This document shows positions 44,401 through 55,323 of a DNA stretch of 64,000 nt, piece by piece. The stretch covers positions 7,134,001-7,198,000 of the forward strand of contig JAJEKV010000064.1 of the NCBI GenBank assembly GCA_021234155.1, written 5' to 3'. The notes below the pieces were generated by a model. It was not told where the DNA came from. It made no database searches and saw only the letters and a program-made list of their open reading frames with translations. Positions within the stretch are counted from its first letter, which is position 1; each line of letters starts with the position of its first letter. The translations under genes were made by a program, and so were the position numbers. This DNA comes from Isoetes taiwanensis (taxonomy: Eukaryota; Streptophyta; Lycopodiopsida; Isoetales; Isoetaceae).

Positions 44401-44970
44401 CCAAATGAAACTACAGGCAGGAGAGAATGGAGAGAAATGAGCCACTTCTAACTAAACCAACGAACCGTATAACCACAAAACTAAATTCGGCGACTGAGAA
44501 CCCCATAATCTACAAAACGAAGAGAAAACAATGTGAAATGGACAAACAAATGAGCATCCCTCAACTAAGAAACCTATGGTGCAAAGGACGCTACCATAGA
44601 CTGCAAAGATAGAAATATATGGAATACCTATAGATCTGGTTGAATGCTGGCTGGGCGACTACGTAGGGGATAGAGAAGCAGCTCCTGTTGGAATCTTCGA
44701 TGTTTATAGTGAATGGGCAATAGGAAAGATCTGAGTTAAGCTATATTAGAGGCAGTTTGGGTTTCCATAACTAGACATGCTGCATTCGACATTCATCCCT
44801 GATTTTGGCCTCTGATTCTGAGAGATTGGTCTTCGGTTTCCACGTGTGGGCCTGCATGCAGTGGCTTATCAGTGGCCTCCTTCGCCTGAATCTCTTCCTT
44901 TTTGGAAAAGCGGCTCATGAATATCATCTACTTTCATCTGCTTATTTTAGTCTCCTGCCTATAAAATCCT

Positions 44971-45387
44971 GTGTGCCAATTTATTACGCTTTATCTGGTA
45001 CCGTCCTATGGAAATGAGTGCATCTTCGTCTTCAAATTCTCAGGCTTCCTTCCAATGGGTTGCCCATTGCCTTCATCCATAGTCTGCTCTAATTCACGAG
45101 CGGTTTCTTCTGGCAAATACTTTGTGATCGGTTTTAAGGAGCAAGAACGTTTTTGTGGTTGGTTGGATGGCCCTTTCTCTGAGCTATGGATGCTGATGGT
45201 GGATGAAAAGATCTTTCTTGATCTTTTCTATACAGAAGCAGCAAGCATCTCATCCTTACATCCTGTGGCCACTGCCCTTGAGTGGAAAATAGTATTTCTA
45301 GGGGCTGATCAACCTTGCTTCTCAACATTTACATTATTCTACTCAGTTATGGCAGATTTCATTACTCTTAAAGTCTACAGGGTGTAA
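44971..45387 (+). CDS. Upstream ORF in L1 5' region, unrecognised
   Basis: An open frame that contains FCGWLDGPFSELWMLMVDEK. A similar segment, FWGILNGPVGELWATVLDHG, occurs in the next ORF (45424-45855), so the two may be diverged duplicates of one module (GPxxELWxxxxD). No known domain is recognised. Start choice is uncertain. It could be a chance frame, but the shared motif argues against that. Confidence 0.3.
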   Translation: MCQFITLYLVPSYGNECIFVFKFSGFLPMGCPLPSSIVCSNSRAVSSGKYFVIGFKEQERFCGWLDGPFSELWMLMVDEKIFLDLFYTEAASISSLHPVATALEWKIVFLGADQPCFSTFTLFYSVMADFITLKVYRV

Positions 45388-45423
45388 GACATTGGATCAG
45401 CTTATCTCAAATGATTTTCAACC

Positions 45424-45855
45424 ATGGAATCCCCTCTGTCTTTTCCTGACTCCCCTCTCCCTAATGTAATCTCAGTATCTCCCCCCCTTCCTCTTAACTC
45501 GCCACCCCCTTCCCCCAGATCCCCTAGCCTCCAACCGTCGGATATTTCAACAGCCAGCTCCCCAGCCTCTACGCGTTCTATCTCTAGATCCATTGTTCTA
45601 GTTAATCACTCACATCTCTTTTGGGGAATTTTGAACGGTCCTGTGGGAGAACTTTGGGCTACAGTTCTTGATCACGGGGTGCTACACCAGGACCAGTTTA
45701 GGTGCTTGGGAGGCTTGGTTATCTTGGGAGACAATCTAGAGGTCCGAAGATCAGTCAGGAACCTTATCTTTGGGGATTACCTAGCTGTTCCAAGACACTC
45801 TTTAGTAGTATATTGTGATTTCTTTGATGCTGAGTTCTTATTAGAGCTTTATTAG
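45424..45855 (+). CDS. Pro/Ser-rich ORF directly before L1 ORF1
   Basis: 143 residues from ATG 45424. The first 55 residues are Pro/Ser-rich (PPLPLNSPPPSPRSPSL); the rest is a compact hydrophobic part with GPVGELWATVLDHG and VVYCDFFDAEFL. Its stop TAG is immediately followed by the ATG of ORF1 (45856), so translation could be coupled. Plant L1 elements usually have ORF1 as the first ORF, so an added short ORF would be unusual. The family is unknown. Confidence 0.4.
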   Translation: MESPLSFPDSPLPNVISVSPPLPLNSPPPSPRSPSLQPSDISTASSPASTRSISRSIVLVNHSHLFWGILNGPVGELWATVLDHGVLHQDQFRCLGGLVILGDNLEVRRSVRNLIFGDYLAVPRHSLVVYCDFFDAEFLLELY

Positions 45856-47847
45856 ATGGAGAGCGTTCATCCAAAAAGGATTCCCATGGGAGGAACAGAT
45901 GGCAGATCATATGCTCAGGTTTCAGCTCCCACTTTAATTATTACTTCTGCTAAAGAGAAGATAGTCCATGGCCCCCAAGGCAAAGTATCTCTCCATACTG
46001 CAGTAGTAGCTGACAAAATCCGCTATTTCGAGAAATTTGGTCTTATTGGCAAGGTGTGCAGAGGCAACCCAAGCAGGATTGAAATCAAGAAAACTCTGGA
46101 ACGAGTTTGCAGGGCCAAAACGGAGATTAAGGTCCAAGTTCTAGGGAACACCTACTTCCTCCTAACTGCTGCCACCACTAGAGAGATTGACGCTCTATTT
46201 CGGAAAGGTCTGATCTCAACTCCACATGGACAAGTGTTCCTGCAAAAATATCAGGCAGAATTCCGAGCCTTCAAGCCTGATGCTCTTTACTACCCAATCT
46301 GGATTTCTCTTGCTGATTTGAGTCCAGAGTATTGGAACGAGCAAAGTTTTAAATTGATTGCCTCTAGACTTGGAGAGTACGTGTGCATGGATAATAGACT
46401 TGATGAGGCCCCCAAGATTTGTATTTCAGTTGATCTACTTAAGCCTATACCCGAATCCATTCAGTTCTCTGGCTACTTTGATGAAAATATCAACTTCCAG
46501 ATTTTAGCTACGGGTCTGCCTATTCCCTGTGCAGTTTGTGGGATTAGATTGCATGCTGGTTCTAACTGTTTTGTGGACAATCTATGTCCCATCTCTGGAT
46601 CCCATGCACCCTCATAAGGACAAACTAAGGTTGCAGTAACTAAGGTTGCAGTCGAGGATGTTGAGGCTATGATTTTGTCAGGACCAATGAGCACTTGGGA
46701 GAAAGGGGAATGTTCCAGGTCCTTTCAAGATGTTACCCATGTTGGTTATGCTAGTGATGTAACTGGACAGCAGGATATGGATCCTTCTCTCTCCCAGCAC
46801 GTGGAAAATGCTTTCTCTCTTAGGGCCCCACAGGATATTGTGGCTGGGATCTTTGACCAGTCAAAGATCTTATCTCAGTCAAGGCCCCTAAATCTGATCA
46901 TTGATGAATCTAGTAAATCATCTCCTACTTTGACTGGTCAAAAGGATGACATGGACGGTTCTCTGGCCACTCACACATGTCTGACCAATCAATATGCTGT
47001 CTTGGCCACTCACACATGTCTAACCAATCAATATGCTGTCTTGGATAACAAGCTGACTGCAACCATATGTGCTGATGTGGAAAACTTGACTGATATGGAT
47101 AACCAACTGGCTGCAACTGCTGCAGCTCTGTCTGGTGACATGGAACACATGCTGGCCTCTGCTGACATGGAAAACAAGCTGGCTGGTGATACGGAATACA
47201 TGTTGGCTTCTGCTGACATGGAAAACAAGCTGGTCACAAAGGGGTATGTTACAGATCCAGCCCTTTGTTCTCTGTCCAATCACAGTGTTGGCCCGATTGA
47301 CAAGGTAGAGACAAATAGTGGTACCACTAATGTGAAGGCAACTCCTCCAATCACTATCAACGCAGCCACAGATGTGTATACAACCCCTCCAATCATTGCC
47401 AATAATGATACTGATACTCTTCTTAGGGGCAAGCCCATTAATGGGGATGCTGATCAACTGCCAGGACCTATAGCAGCTCAGGCATCCTCCTTTGAAATGG
47501 ATGCATCCCGGGCACCACCTTCTAGCTTGCTTGCTGATTTTTCTCCTGAAGGGACAGCTCCGGAGCAACAATGGCAAAGTGTTAATGTAACTGTTACAGC
47601 CTGTTTGGAGCAGCCCAATGATGAAGCCGTATTACCAATTGACAAGGCTACTCCCGCAGATTACATATTACTGTCTCCAAATAAGCAAGCTCATCCAACA
47701 ACAGTGATAGTAACCGATAGGAAGAAGAAAGGGAAAAAACAGGTTGATATGGATGGGAATCAGGGAGATGATGCTACTGTGGAGACTCGTATCAAATCTG
47801 GTCAGAAGCTTTTGCGGAACCAGAGATTGGTAACCTTTGATCTCTAA
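45856..47847 (+). pseudogene. L1 ORF1, interrupted by one stop
   Basis: One phase throughout, broken by TAA at 46615-46617; together about 663 codons. Residues about 30-215 resemble the DUF4283-type RNA-binding region of plant L1 ORF1 (EIKVQVLGNTYFLLTA, YYPIWISLADLSPEYW). A CCHC knuckle follows (CAVCGIRLHAGSNC, residues about 226-239). Downstream of the stop is a long Asp/Ser/Thr-rich tail with internal repeats (CLTNQYAVL twice; SADMENKL twice) ending in a basic patch (DRKKKGKKQ). It binds L1 RNA in the ribonucleoprotein. The stop separates the knuckle from the tail. Confidence 0.75.
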
Positions 47848-48327
47848 TGGGAAGCTCAAGTTCTGGGACAGGTACCATCACGGGATCTCGCAACCATTGG
47901 AGGTTAGTTTTTTGTTCTTGTTTCTGGTCTATTATTGAATGGGGCAGCAAGCTGCTGTTGCATCTTCTTGTAAGATTGGATGGGTCTCAGTACAAGGAAT
48001 ACCACAGGGATTGGATGTATGTTTGTCATTCCTTATGGATAAGCATGGCCTCAGTACAAGGGCTACCGCCGGCAGTCTGTGGCCCCCTTTGGAAAACAAA
48101 GCATGTGACAAGTTTCAGATGGTGTTGCAATTGGAATGAAGATTCAGCAGACTTCTATATGCAGGTGTCATTTGTTGTTCTCATATGTTGTGCAGCTAAG
48201 CTGCCCATATAAAACTAGGTGGGCTAAGTCCCTTAAGTTCTGAAATTTGCTCTTTTCTGATAGCTTACCAACTTATCTATATGCGGAATGTATAAGTTAA
48301 ATATATCTCCTTTTGTCTACATCTTGA

Positions 48328-48513
48328 ATACTCTTACTCAACATGACAATGGCAAATACAAGTAACAAATATGGGAATTCGGGTTATCACAGGGCCTGTA
48401 CAATCAAAGGAATTAATGAGAGTTTACTCTTACTCAACATAGTAATGGCAAACACAAGTAACCAATATGGGAATTTGGGTTATCAAAGGGCCTATACAAT
48501 ACAAAGAATTGAT
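48328..48513 (+). repeat. 93-bp tandem duplication in L1 spacer
   Basis: ACTCTTACTCAACATGACAA and the following sequence (GTAACAAATATGGGAATT..) are repeated once with modest divergence. The spacer between ORF1 and ORF2 (47848-48701) has otherwise only short frames. Confidence 0.75.
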
Positions 48514-48701
48514 GGGTTAATTGAGGAGCCAACACTCCAAAAAGCAAACGTGTCTACTCTAGCATGGTTAAGCAAAAAGCAAAAGCCACTCTTGCTTTTT
48601 GGCCAACATAAGTCAAGACAGGTACATGGCAGTATGGACCGTGTTGCTAAAAGTGTCATCAGACAGGATCTGGTATCTACAAGTAATACTAACAACCATC
48701 A

Positions 48702-49563
48702 ATGAAAGTGATATCATGGAATTTAAGGGGTATCAAGGGTACACTAAAACGTGCTAGGGTACTTGCGGCAATAAGGTCAATGGCAGCGGATATCATTCTC
48801 CTCCAGGAGCATAGGCTACCGGAATTTCAAGCTAGATCTCTGGGTACCTGGGTAGGGGGGCAATACGACTCCTTCACCTGTGCAGCTCAGGGCACAAAGG
48901 GGGGTACTGCTATACTATGGCGGGGGCAAAATGTTGTACTTTAGTTTAGGGGCATAAATGGGAGATGGCAAGCAGTGATTTTTGAGACACAGGGAAGTAG
49001 GTGGGGCCTTGTTAATATCTACGCTTCTAATAAGCCTGCAGAAAGGGCTATAATGTGGAAAGAGATTGAGAGATGGATCCTACAGCAAGAAGTCGAAAAC
49101 TGGCTCTTGGGGGGAGACCTAAATATGACCGATATTTGGGATCAGAAAATTGGACTCCACAGGAATCTGTCAGCTGAAGAGAATGCTTCATGGAACTCTT
49201 TACTTGTTAATGTGGGTTTTGCTCTGATTCCGCCTTCAAACACATCCTTCTCCTGGTCCAATAAGCAGAAGGGACATGATCGGGTCTATTGTCTGCTGGA
49301 CAGATTCTACTTGGCCAACAAGTCAGCTGGCTTCCTAGACAGATGCTTTGTTGAAGGCGACCTGGCTTTCACCTAGTCTGACCACGTCCCACAAAAGCTC
49401 ACCTTTGAGGATGCTCCAACGAGTAGACGTTCTGGCAATGTTCCCTTCAAATTTAATACTTCACTAATAGGGAAGTCAGCCTTCTGCGATGCATTCCGAG
49501 CCTTCCTGATCTCTCATCCTCAGGAGAATGGGTTGCCAAGTATGAAGGCATGGATCCAGTGGG
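48702..49563 (+). pseudogene. L1 ORF2 endonuclease domain
   Basis: Starts MKVISWNLRG at ATG 48702. AP-endonuclease motifs are in order: SWNLRG, LLQEHRL (catalytic Glu), VNIYASN, GGDLNM (catalytic Asp/Asn) and SDH just after a stop. Two in-frame TAG codons (48942-48944 and 49374-49376) interrupt one continuous phase. The domain nicks target DNA for target-primed reverse transcription. After 49560 the phase shifts into the RT frame. Confidence 0.85.
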
Positions 49564-50846
49564 TTGGGAAGATTAAGGCCTGGATTAAAAATTGGGGGCG
49601 AGACATGGGCTAGGGAGTTTAAAAGATCAAAAAATACTATATATGATCAGCTCAGAATCACAAAGCAAGACCTTTTAATAGACCCTTTTAATGTTGCCCT
49701 ACATTCGTTAGAAGCTGACCTTGAGGCCAGAGCTAGGGCCATCGAAGAGGAAGAGGCTAGGGGGGGCGCTGTAAGATCCAAAACTAAATGGTATACCGAA
49801 GTGGATCATGAGAACTCCAGGCACTTCTTTAGACTTGCTGGGGCCAGATTGGCAGAAAATAGTGTTACCTCTATCACTGATGATCAGCAGAATAAGATTG
49901 ATTCAACCGATGGGATCAGGGCATATGTGAAGGACAATTTTCAATGCATGTTCAAAGAAGACCCCCTTCCCACTAATTACGACTCCGTACTTCAAAACTG
50001 GATGGCAAAAATTCCTTGGGGGACTAAAATCTCAGAGAATGACAACAGGGCTTTAATGCCTCACTTGGAGGACGACGAAATCTTCAGGACGCTTTCCACC
50101 CTTGCTTCAGGTAAACTCCTGGCCCTGATGGTTTTCCACCAGAGTTTTTTGTCGAATTTTGGGATCTTCTGGGGCCGGCCTTTCTTCGGGCAATAAGGGG
50201 GGCTTGGGAGGCCCGTTATCTACACCCAGCTCTGTCCACAGGTTTTATCTCCCTGGTCCCAAAGGTGGCCAGACCACAAAAGCTAAATGAGTGGCGGCCT
50301 ATAGCTTTAACTAATGTGCTCTACAAGGTCATCATGAAAATCATTGTCAACCGACTGAAGCCAATTCTCAATAAAGTTATTGGAAGTGAGCAAACGGCTT
50401 TTTTACCAGGTAGGCATATTTTGGATAACTTCATAGCAGCAAGAGAAGGATTGCATTGGTGCAAAGTCTCCAAACAGAATTGTGTTTTTGTTAAATTGGA
50501 TTTTCGCAAGGCATATGATACGCTTCGTTGGAGGGGACTCCAGGATATTATGCTACATATGGGTTTTGATGCGTCCTTTGTTGAGATGTCCTTAGGCTTC
50601 AACAAACTTGCTTCAGCATCAGTTTTGATTAACGGGCAACCCTCAGGGCTCTTTGAACTAAGAAAAGGTATTAGACAAGGTTGCCCTCTAGCACCCTATT
50701 TGTTTTTTATCATAGCAAATTTACTTACTAAGATGGTGGAATGCAAAATATCTGAGGGCACTCTAAACGGTCTTCAGCTCCCTGACTCCCAGCAAAAGCA
50801 TTCAATCATGCAATATGCAGTATACGTTCCTCTTCCTCAGATATGA
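49564..50846 (+). pseudogene. L1 ORF2 reverse transcriptase, active site lost
   Basis: Two phases (49564-50196, 50265-50846) cover the RT: PGPDGF (other phase, near 50115), NEWRPIALTNVLYKVIMK, QTAFLPGRHILDN, motif A VKLDFRKAYDTL (50493) and motif B GIRQGCPLAPYLFFI (50668). At motif C the sequence reads QYA and then loses phase (about 50812-50825), so the expected DD pair is not encoded in any single frame. The next frame (50815-52521) resumes right after it with LFLRYDD. A net two-base loss explains the shift. Confidence 0.85.
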
Positions 50847-52521
50847 TGACGCTAGCTCTATAGCCTTCCTTGAAATTATAGATGCATTTGGGAAGATATC
50901 AGGGATTGAGCTTAATGCGACAAAATGTGCAGTTATATGGCCCTTTGATGCGGATGTAGATCCGAGGGTAAAAGATTTTGGATTTCGAGTCCTTAAAAAT
51001 GAAGCCACGAAATTGCTTGGCATACCCCTGGTCCTCTCTGATAATCTAAAAGGACTCTGGACCCCTATTATGGATACCCTGAGAAAGAAAGTCAACTTAT
51101 GGTCAGCTAAAGGGCTAGCAATTGCTGGAAAGATTGCAGTTGCCAATGCCGTCCTCGCAGCATCTCATGTCTACTACTCCTCAGCTATAGTAGCTCCTAA
51201 ATCTATTTATAGTCAAATCCATACTATCATCAGGAAGTTCATATGGGGGGGAGGAATGCACAAGGTGGCCTGGAAGGTACTGTGTATGGATCGGAGGGAT
51301 GGAGGTATGGGATGTAAGGATCTGCATACTCAAGCTCAGGTACTTGCAGGTAAATATGTGTGGAGAGCATTGCAAGGTATTACTTCTCCAGCTCTGCACT
51401 TCGTCAAGTATTGGCTTCAACGTTGTACCTTAAAAGGTAAGCCATCTTTACCCAGGGAGGAAATGGGTTCCTTTTTTTATAGCTACAAAATTGCCCCAGG
51501 CACATCACCAATTATGCGAAAGCTGTTAGAGGCTTGGTTGGAAGTTCAAAGTCTTTTTAAGCCGATGGATGCTCCTTGGGAGGCTGGAAAGCTCAGCATC
51601 TTTTGGAACACACAGGTATGGATGAGAAATAACCTCCCTCTCGCTCTCACACACCCCCGCATTTATCTTAAATGGAGGCTAGCAGGTATCACTAGAGTGG
51701 CACATCTTTGGGATGGTGTACGATGGCTCTCCTGGTCCCGCCTTAAAGAAAAGGTGCAGGGTGCTGGGGAAGGTGACAGGAAGATCTACCGTGAAATATG
51801 TGGTGCATTGGCTAATCTTTCGGGAAAGGAAGGCCCAAGCGACAGATGGGCTTGTAATCAGGTGGAAAAATATGTCGTCAGCACTATCTACCGCCTTCTC
51901 TGTGTTGACTCCCCTCTCAAAGCTGCTGACAGGTTGGGAGTTGATATTGTACAGGCAAAACAACTACTAGTGAAGTCATGGACTTCATTATGCTCAAAAA
52001 GGTTGCAGTTCTTCAGATGGTTAGCTTTACAGGGAGGATTGAGTACTATGGAAAGACTCTATGAAAATGGGATTCTTCTAAGTGACAGATGCCCACTTGG
52101 ATGCAATACCTCGGAAACCCTCACTCATTTATTCTTTTGCTCCAAGATCCTGGCCTTCTGGGAGTGGATGTGTCCGCTCATTGGTACCAATGTCCTACAA
52201 TGGCCAGGAATAATAGCGGCCACCGATGGAAATATAATCTCTGCATCCCTTGTTAACATAGGGTTGTGGGCAATATGGAAGCACAGATGTGGGATTGCTA
52301 TAGGTGGAGAACAATTTTCTTTGGACAAGATGAAGAATACTTTTAACATGGAGGTGGCACTTATGGCTCTTGCCCATCATCGGAAGTTTGGGCGTAACTA
52401 TAACAAAGCTCTAGATAGGATTGGTAGGATCCAAGGATTTTATGTATTTTTCAAGTGTCATTGGTTAGCTGAGGATGATCTGAGCTCGGGTGTGCAAACA
52501 TTGGCTTTATCTACCCCATAG
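50815..52521 (+). CDS. L1 ORF2 thumb and C-terminal zf-RVT-like region
   Basis: 568 residues, open throughout. The N-terminal part is the RT thumb (GIELNATKCAVIWPF, TKLLGIPLV). The middle has the usual L1 conserved FIWGG and VAWKVLC segments. Near residue 385-445 is the zf-RVT-like region (FFRWLALQGGLSTMERL, RCPLGCNTSETLTHLFFCS), a Cys/His cluster typical of plant L1. The stop at 52519-52521 is followed by about 60 bases of 3' UTR and poly(A). The initiator listed is internal; the true start lies in ORF2. Confidence 0.85.
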   Translation: MQYTFLFLRYDDASSIAFLEIIDAFGKISGIELNATKCAVIWPFDADVDPRVKDFGFRVLKNEATKLLGIPLVLSDNLKGLWTPIMDTLRKKVNLWSAKGLAIAGKIAVANAVLAASHVYYSSAIVAPKSIYSQIHTIIRKFIWGGGMHKVAWKVLCMDRRDGGMGCKDLHTQAQVLAGKYVWRALQGITSPALHFVKYWLQRCTLKGKPSLPREEMGSFFYSYKIAPGTSPIMRKLLEAWLEVQSLFKPMDAPWEAGKLSIFWNTQVWMRNNLPLALTHPRIYLKWRLAGITRVAHLWDGVRWLSWSRLKEKVQGAGEGDRKIYREICGALANLSGKEGPSDRWACNQVEKYVVSTIYRLLCVDSPLKAADRLGVDIVQAKQLLVKSWTSLCSKRLQFFRWLALQGGLSTMERLYENGILLSDRCPLGCNTSETLTHLFFCSKILAFWEWMCPLIGTNVLQWPGIIAATDGNIISASLVNIGLWAIWKHRCGIAIGGEQFSLDKMKNTFNMEVALMALAHHRKFGRNYNKALDRIGRIQGFYVFFKCHWLAEDDLSSGVQTLALSTP

Positions 52522-52579
52522 GTGGGACACATGTATAATACTTTTACTCTATAAATTAATATAACATATTCGTACCCTC

Positions 52580-52599
52580 AAAAAAAAAAAAAAAAAAAA
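52580..52599 (+). other. Poly(A) tail of L1 and junction with next element
   Basis: Twenty A residues end the L1. The repeat of the next element (CCCAGCCTGAACTAG) begins at the following base. The same repeat start at 59452 is preceded by only eight A's, so the extra A's belong to the L1 tail. Confidence 0.8.
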
Positions 52600-53684
52600 C
52601 CCAGCCTGAACTAGATAACCTAGACCAGACATCTGCTTCGGTCAATCCCTAAGCAGTATTATCATCCTATTACCAGTATGAGCCAAACTAGCATAGTATC
52701 CTTTTACCTATTTATCTTTCCGTTTTGCCATGTTTAAATCATGTTAAGCACCCGCACCATTTAGAAATATGTAAACGTCTTACCATACCACATTTGGTTC
52801 CTGCCTTAATGCTTATGCATCAGTCTATTTTCAGAACTATTTTGCCATCAATCATTTTATCTATTATATCCATTCTTAGTCCTGTTTTTTGCTCATACAA
52901 CTAGTAATACTGTGGTTTTCAGTCATTGTATAATGTTAAAACTCTGTACTTTTTAAACAAATGATTATTCAGCTAGTATTCAATCACTACCATTCATTAT
53001 TTCAAGATTTCTGCATACTTGGACAGCTATAAGGTCCAGTTTTAAGCTTACCCTTACTTTATACATGAAACCTCTGTATTTTTTCTTTTGAAGACCTATC
53101 ACTAAGATCAGTCCTTCCATTATATTATTACCAACAGTAGCATAAGGTTTCAGCCCTGATATCTTCTGGAATATGCGTGTATTTACAGGAAATCAAGAGT
53201 AGTCTTTTAGAACACATGGAAATTCTTATATTAATATGCTGGAGGCATACAAACCTCTTGTAGTACATGAAAAGGTTTAAGATGTCGAAATAGCTAATAA
53301 AAAGCCTTCTTTTTTTTGGGGAAATATACTAGTCACAAGTGCAGATAGTTACAACTGCTATTATAGTCATCCTTACTAAAGTCATAGAACTTGATAGTAT
53401 TAAAGATGAACAGCAAAAATCAGATTGCTAACTATACTTGAAAATTGCTAGCAATCTATATTAAGTACTATTTATAAAGAAACTTTCAAGTATTGAAACA
53501 CCCTGTATTCCGTAACATCTCTTATCCATTGTTATTGCAGCTGCAGTATATCAATCTCTTAATCTTGTAGATATCCATCGTCCTTAAAGCCAAAACCAAC
53601 ACCACGAGCAAAAGTAACAATGGGAAGAAAATCCCGCACTGCGACCAATCAAGTACCCTGTTAGCGTGAAAACGGTATCAGGGC

Positions 53685-53750
53685 AAGGGCCAAAAGGTAC
53701 ATTGGGATTTTCAGTTCATCACTGATTACCCATTGTGCCTTTTGCCCTTT
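53685..53750. other. Stem-loop in left repeat
   Basis: AAGGGCCAAAAGGTACATTG (53685-) pairs with CATTGTGCCTTTTGCCCTTT (-53750) over about 20 bp, with one bulge, one wobble and one mismatch; the loop is about 22 bases. The identical structure is at 60536-60601 in the other repeat. It lies in noncoding repeat sequence and could be an RNA signal. Confidence 0.65.
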
Positions 53751-54441
53751 GTGTTAGAAATAGCAAAAAGAATAATGGAATAGGTCACCAGTAGCTACTA
53801 ATCCATAGATACATCAGTAATGAGATAATTTCTTATGGGCATCAATCAGTCTAAGCTTTAAATATAATGACATACTAGATACTAGAATGCATGTATTCCT
53901 CTGCCATACAATTAATACCAAAACAGAGTTTATATGTTTAACAATCCTTCTGGAATTTACCCTTGTATAGTACATTAACAAAGTCTAGTATAAGCAATAT
54001 CACTTTATTATCGCGGGCTTTATATATCGTATCTTGATTCTAGCTATCTTGGGAATTTACGCCATTCTATGTATCTTGGCATGTATCTCCCTGTTTACCC
54101 TCTGATTTCCACTATCTTACATCAAGCATAGGTCAGCAGAGAGGAAGTTTATCATGAACGATCATTTATGCAATAGTAAGATCTAGGGTATCATACAGAT
54201 ACGATTTTATATGCCTACGTTCATGCTTATCTGTTCAAAACATCAGATCTCAACAACTTATATTCTTGAACCATGATTAAAACATGTTCTCTTAATAACA
54301 CCTCAAAATATTCCCTGATTTATGTATCAATCCAGTGAAGCATATACTGTTTTGCCACAAGAGCTAAGCGGCAACTATTTAAATCAGCATTTTTCAGAGC
54401 ATTTATATGTTTATAATTCATTGATTCAAATAACTCTAAGT

Positions 54442-54889
54442 TTATTTTCTACTAAGATCAATGAAATAGAGGTATTCATTGCGAAAAAATGAGCCAAAGT
54501 GGAACCTGGTTGTAGTCCGGATCATTTTCATTGTCTTGTGAGTCATTGACATTCTGTGCAGAGTATAAATCATCCCCGGCCTCCTTCCATCTTGTTTGGG
54601 TCCCTTATTGTAATTAGGCCTCTCATCTCTATTGAAGTAGGTCCGTTTTTTTGGCCATAGCCGCCTCGGAGCTACGAGAATCCATTGTCTCCTTATGCTT
54701 AGGTTCAGCAAAAGAGCAAAACCGTAGTTCTCGATTCAATGCTTCACTGTTAAGCCATTCCTCTCCTGAATCCGACGTCTCTTGTCCATCAGAGTCATAG
54801 CCCATTGTCTTTAGGGCGCCGTATTTCGATAAAAGGGTTTTTGATACTGGATCTTTTCTAAGATTTGTGTAAGTAAATATCTTAGCCAC
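54442..54889 (-). pseudogene. Small repeat-encoded ORF, broken copy
   Basis: Same protein as at 61325-61738, but small indels near 54583-54600 and 54640-54670 split it into two frames (54629-54889 and 54442-54711). The lesions lie where the right copy has CTG-containing sequence, which suggests consensus error as an alternative to mutation. Confidence 0.7.
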
Positions 54890-55071
54890 TTGCCATCCTA
54901 TCTTATTAAGGACACTAGGTCAAGACCTCATCTTACCATTAATTTTGGTAGTTGGATAGCAGTTCTCACTAAATATCTATGGGTCATAAAAGGCCCTAGC
55001 AAAATGTATTGGAAACTGAGTCCAAAGTTAATCTGCTATTATGTCATTATGTTCCAACTTCTAAGGTAATT

Positions 55072-55081
55072 CATACCTTAT
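55072..55081 (-). promoter_or_regulatory. ATAAGGTATG motif, left repeat
   Basis: One of four exact copies on the minus strand (others 55314-55323, 57677-57686, 61921-61930). AAG|GTATG matches a 5' splice-site core. Confidence 0.5.
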
Positions 55082-55173
55082 AGTGTCGGATCTTTTCATG
55101 TAACTAGTATAGTATTAAATGTATTTGGTGTCTATGGTTATAAACACCGTGTTATGTAATAATACAAAAAAAA

Positions 55174-55323
55174 CCCTACCACCTTCCGTAGGATAAGGGA
55201 ACACACCTTGAATTTACATGTCTGTGACCATGGGAGTGGCTAACCCCCACCACCACAGCAGGGGTTAGGCCTTATCCCATACAAATTAGCAAACTGATAT
55301 TGTAGCATAAGGACATACCTTAT
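55174..55323. other. RT-to-repeat spacer with hairpin
   Basis: 150 bases between RT and the left repeat. CTAACCCC and GGGGTTAG form an 8-bp stem (about 55238-55267) around CACCACCAC-type sequence. It begins with eight A's and CCC, like the repeat start at 59444. Confidence 0.55.
55314..55323 (-). promoter_or_regulatory. ATAAGGTATG motif at RT stop
   Basis: Begins at the base after the RT stop codon (TAA then ATAAGGTATG). Confidence 0.5.

Larger units (their letters stand above)
44700..52599 (+). mobile_element. L1-type LINE, near full length, inactive
   Basis: Order: about 1.1 kb 5' region with short ORFs, ORF1 (45856-47847), an 850-base spacer, ORF2 with endonuclease, RT and zf-RVT-like end (48702-52521), a short 3' UTR and a 20-base poly(A) at 52580-52599. 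This is the standard plant L1 layout. The exact 5' end is uncertain, since no target-site duplication could be fixed: the expected right flank is occupied by the next element. In-frame stops and shifts in both ORFs, including one at the RT active site, make it inactive as written. Confidence 0.85.
52600..55165 (-). repeat. Left 2.56 kb direct repeat (3' copy)
   Basis: Nearly identical to 59452-62014. Differences cluster in a few short patches (about 53513, 53570-53665, 54012-54045, 54583-54600, 54640-54675), with long identical stretches between. It is bounded by A-tracts (52580-52599 and 55166-55173). The small ORF inside is frame-broken here. It holds a stem-loop at 53685-53750 and the ATAAGGTATG motif at 55072-55081 (minus). 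Confidence 0.9.

Noticed and set aside
55160-55185. AAAAAAAACCCTACC as a telomere-like repeat, as in telomere-associated Penelope-like elements
   Set aside because: Only one CCCTA unit and no CCCTAAA array; A-tract plus CCC occurs at the repeat borders without telomeric repetition.
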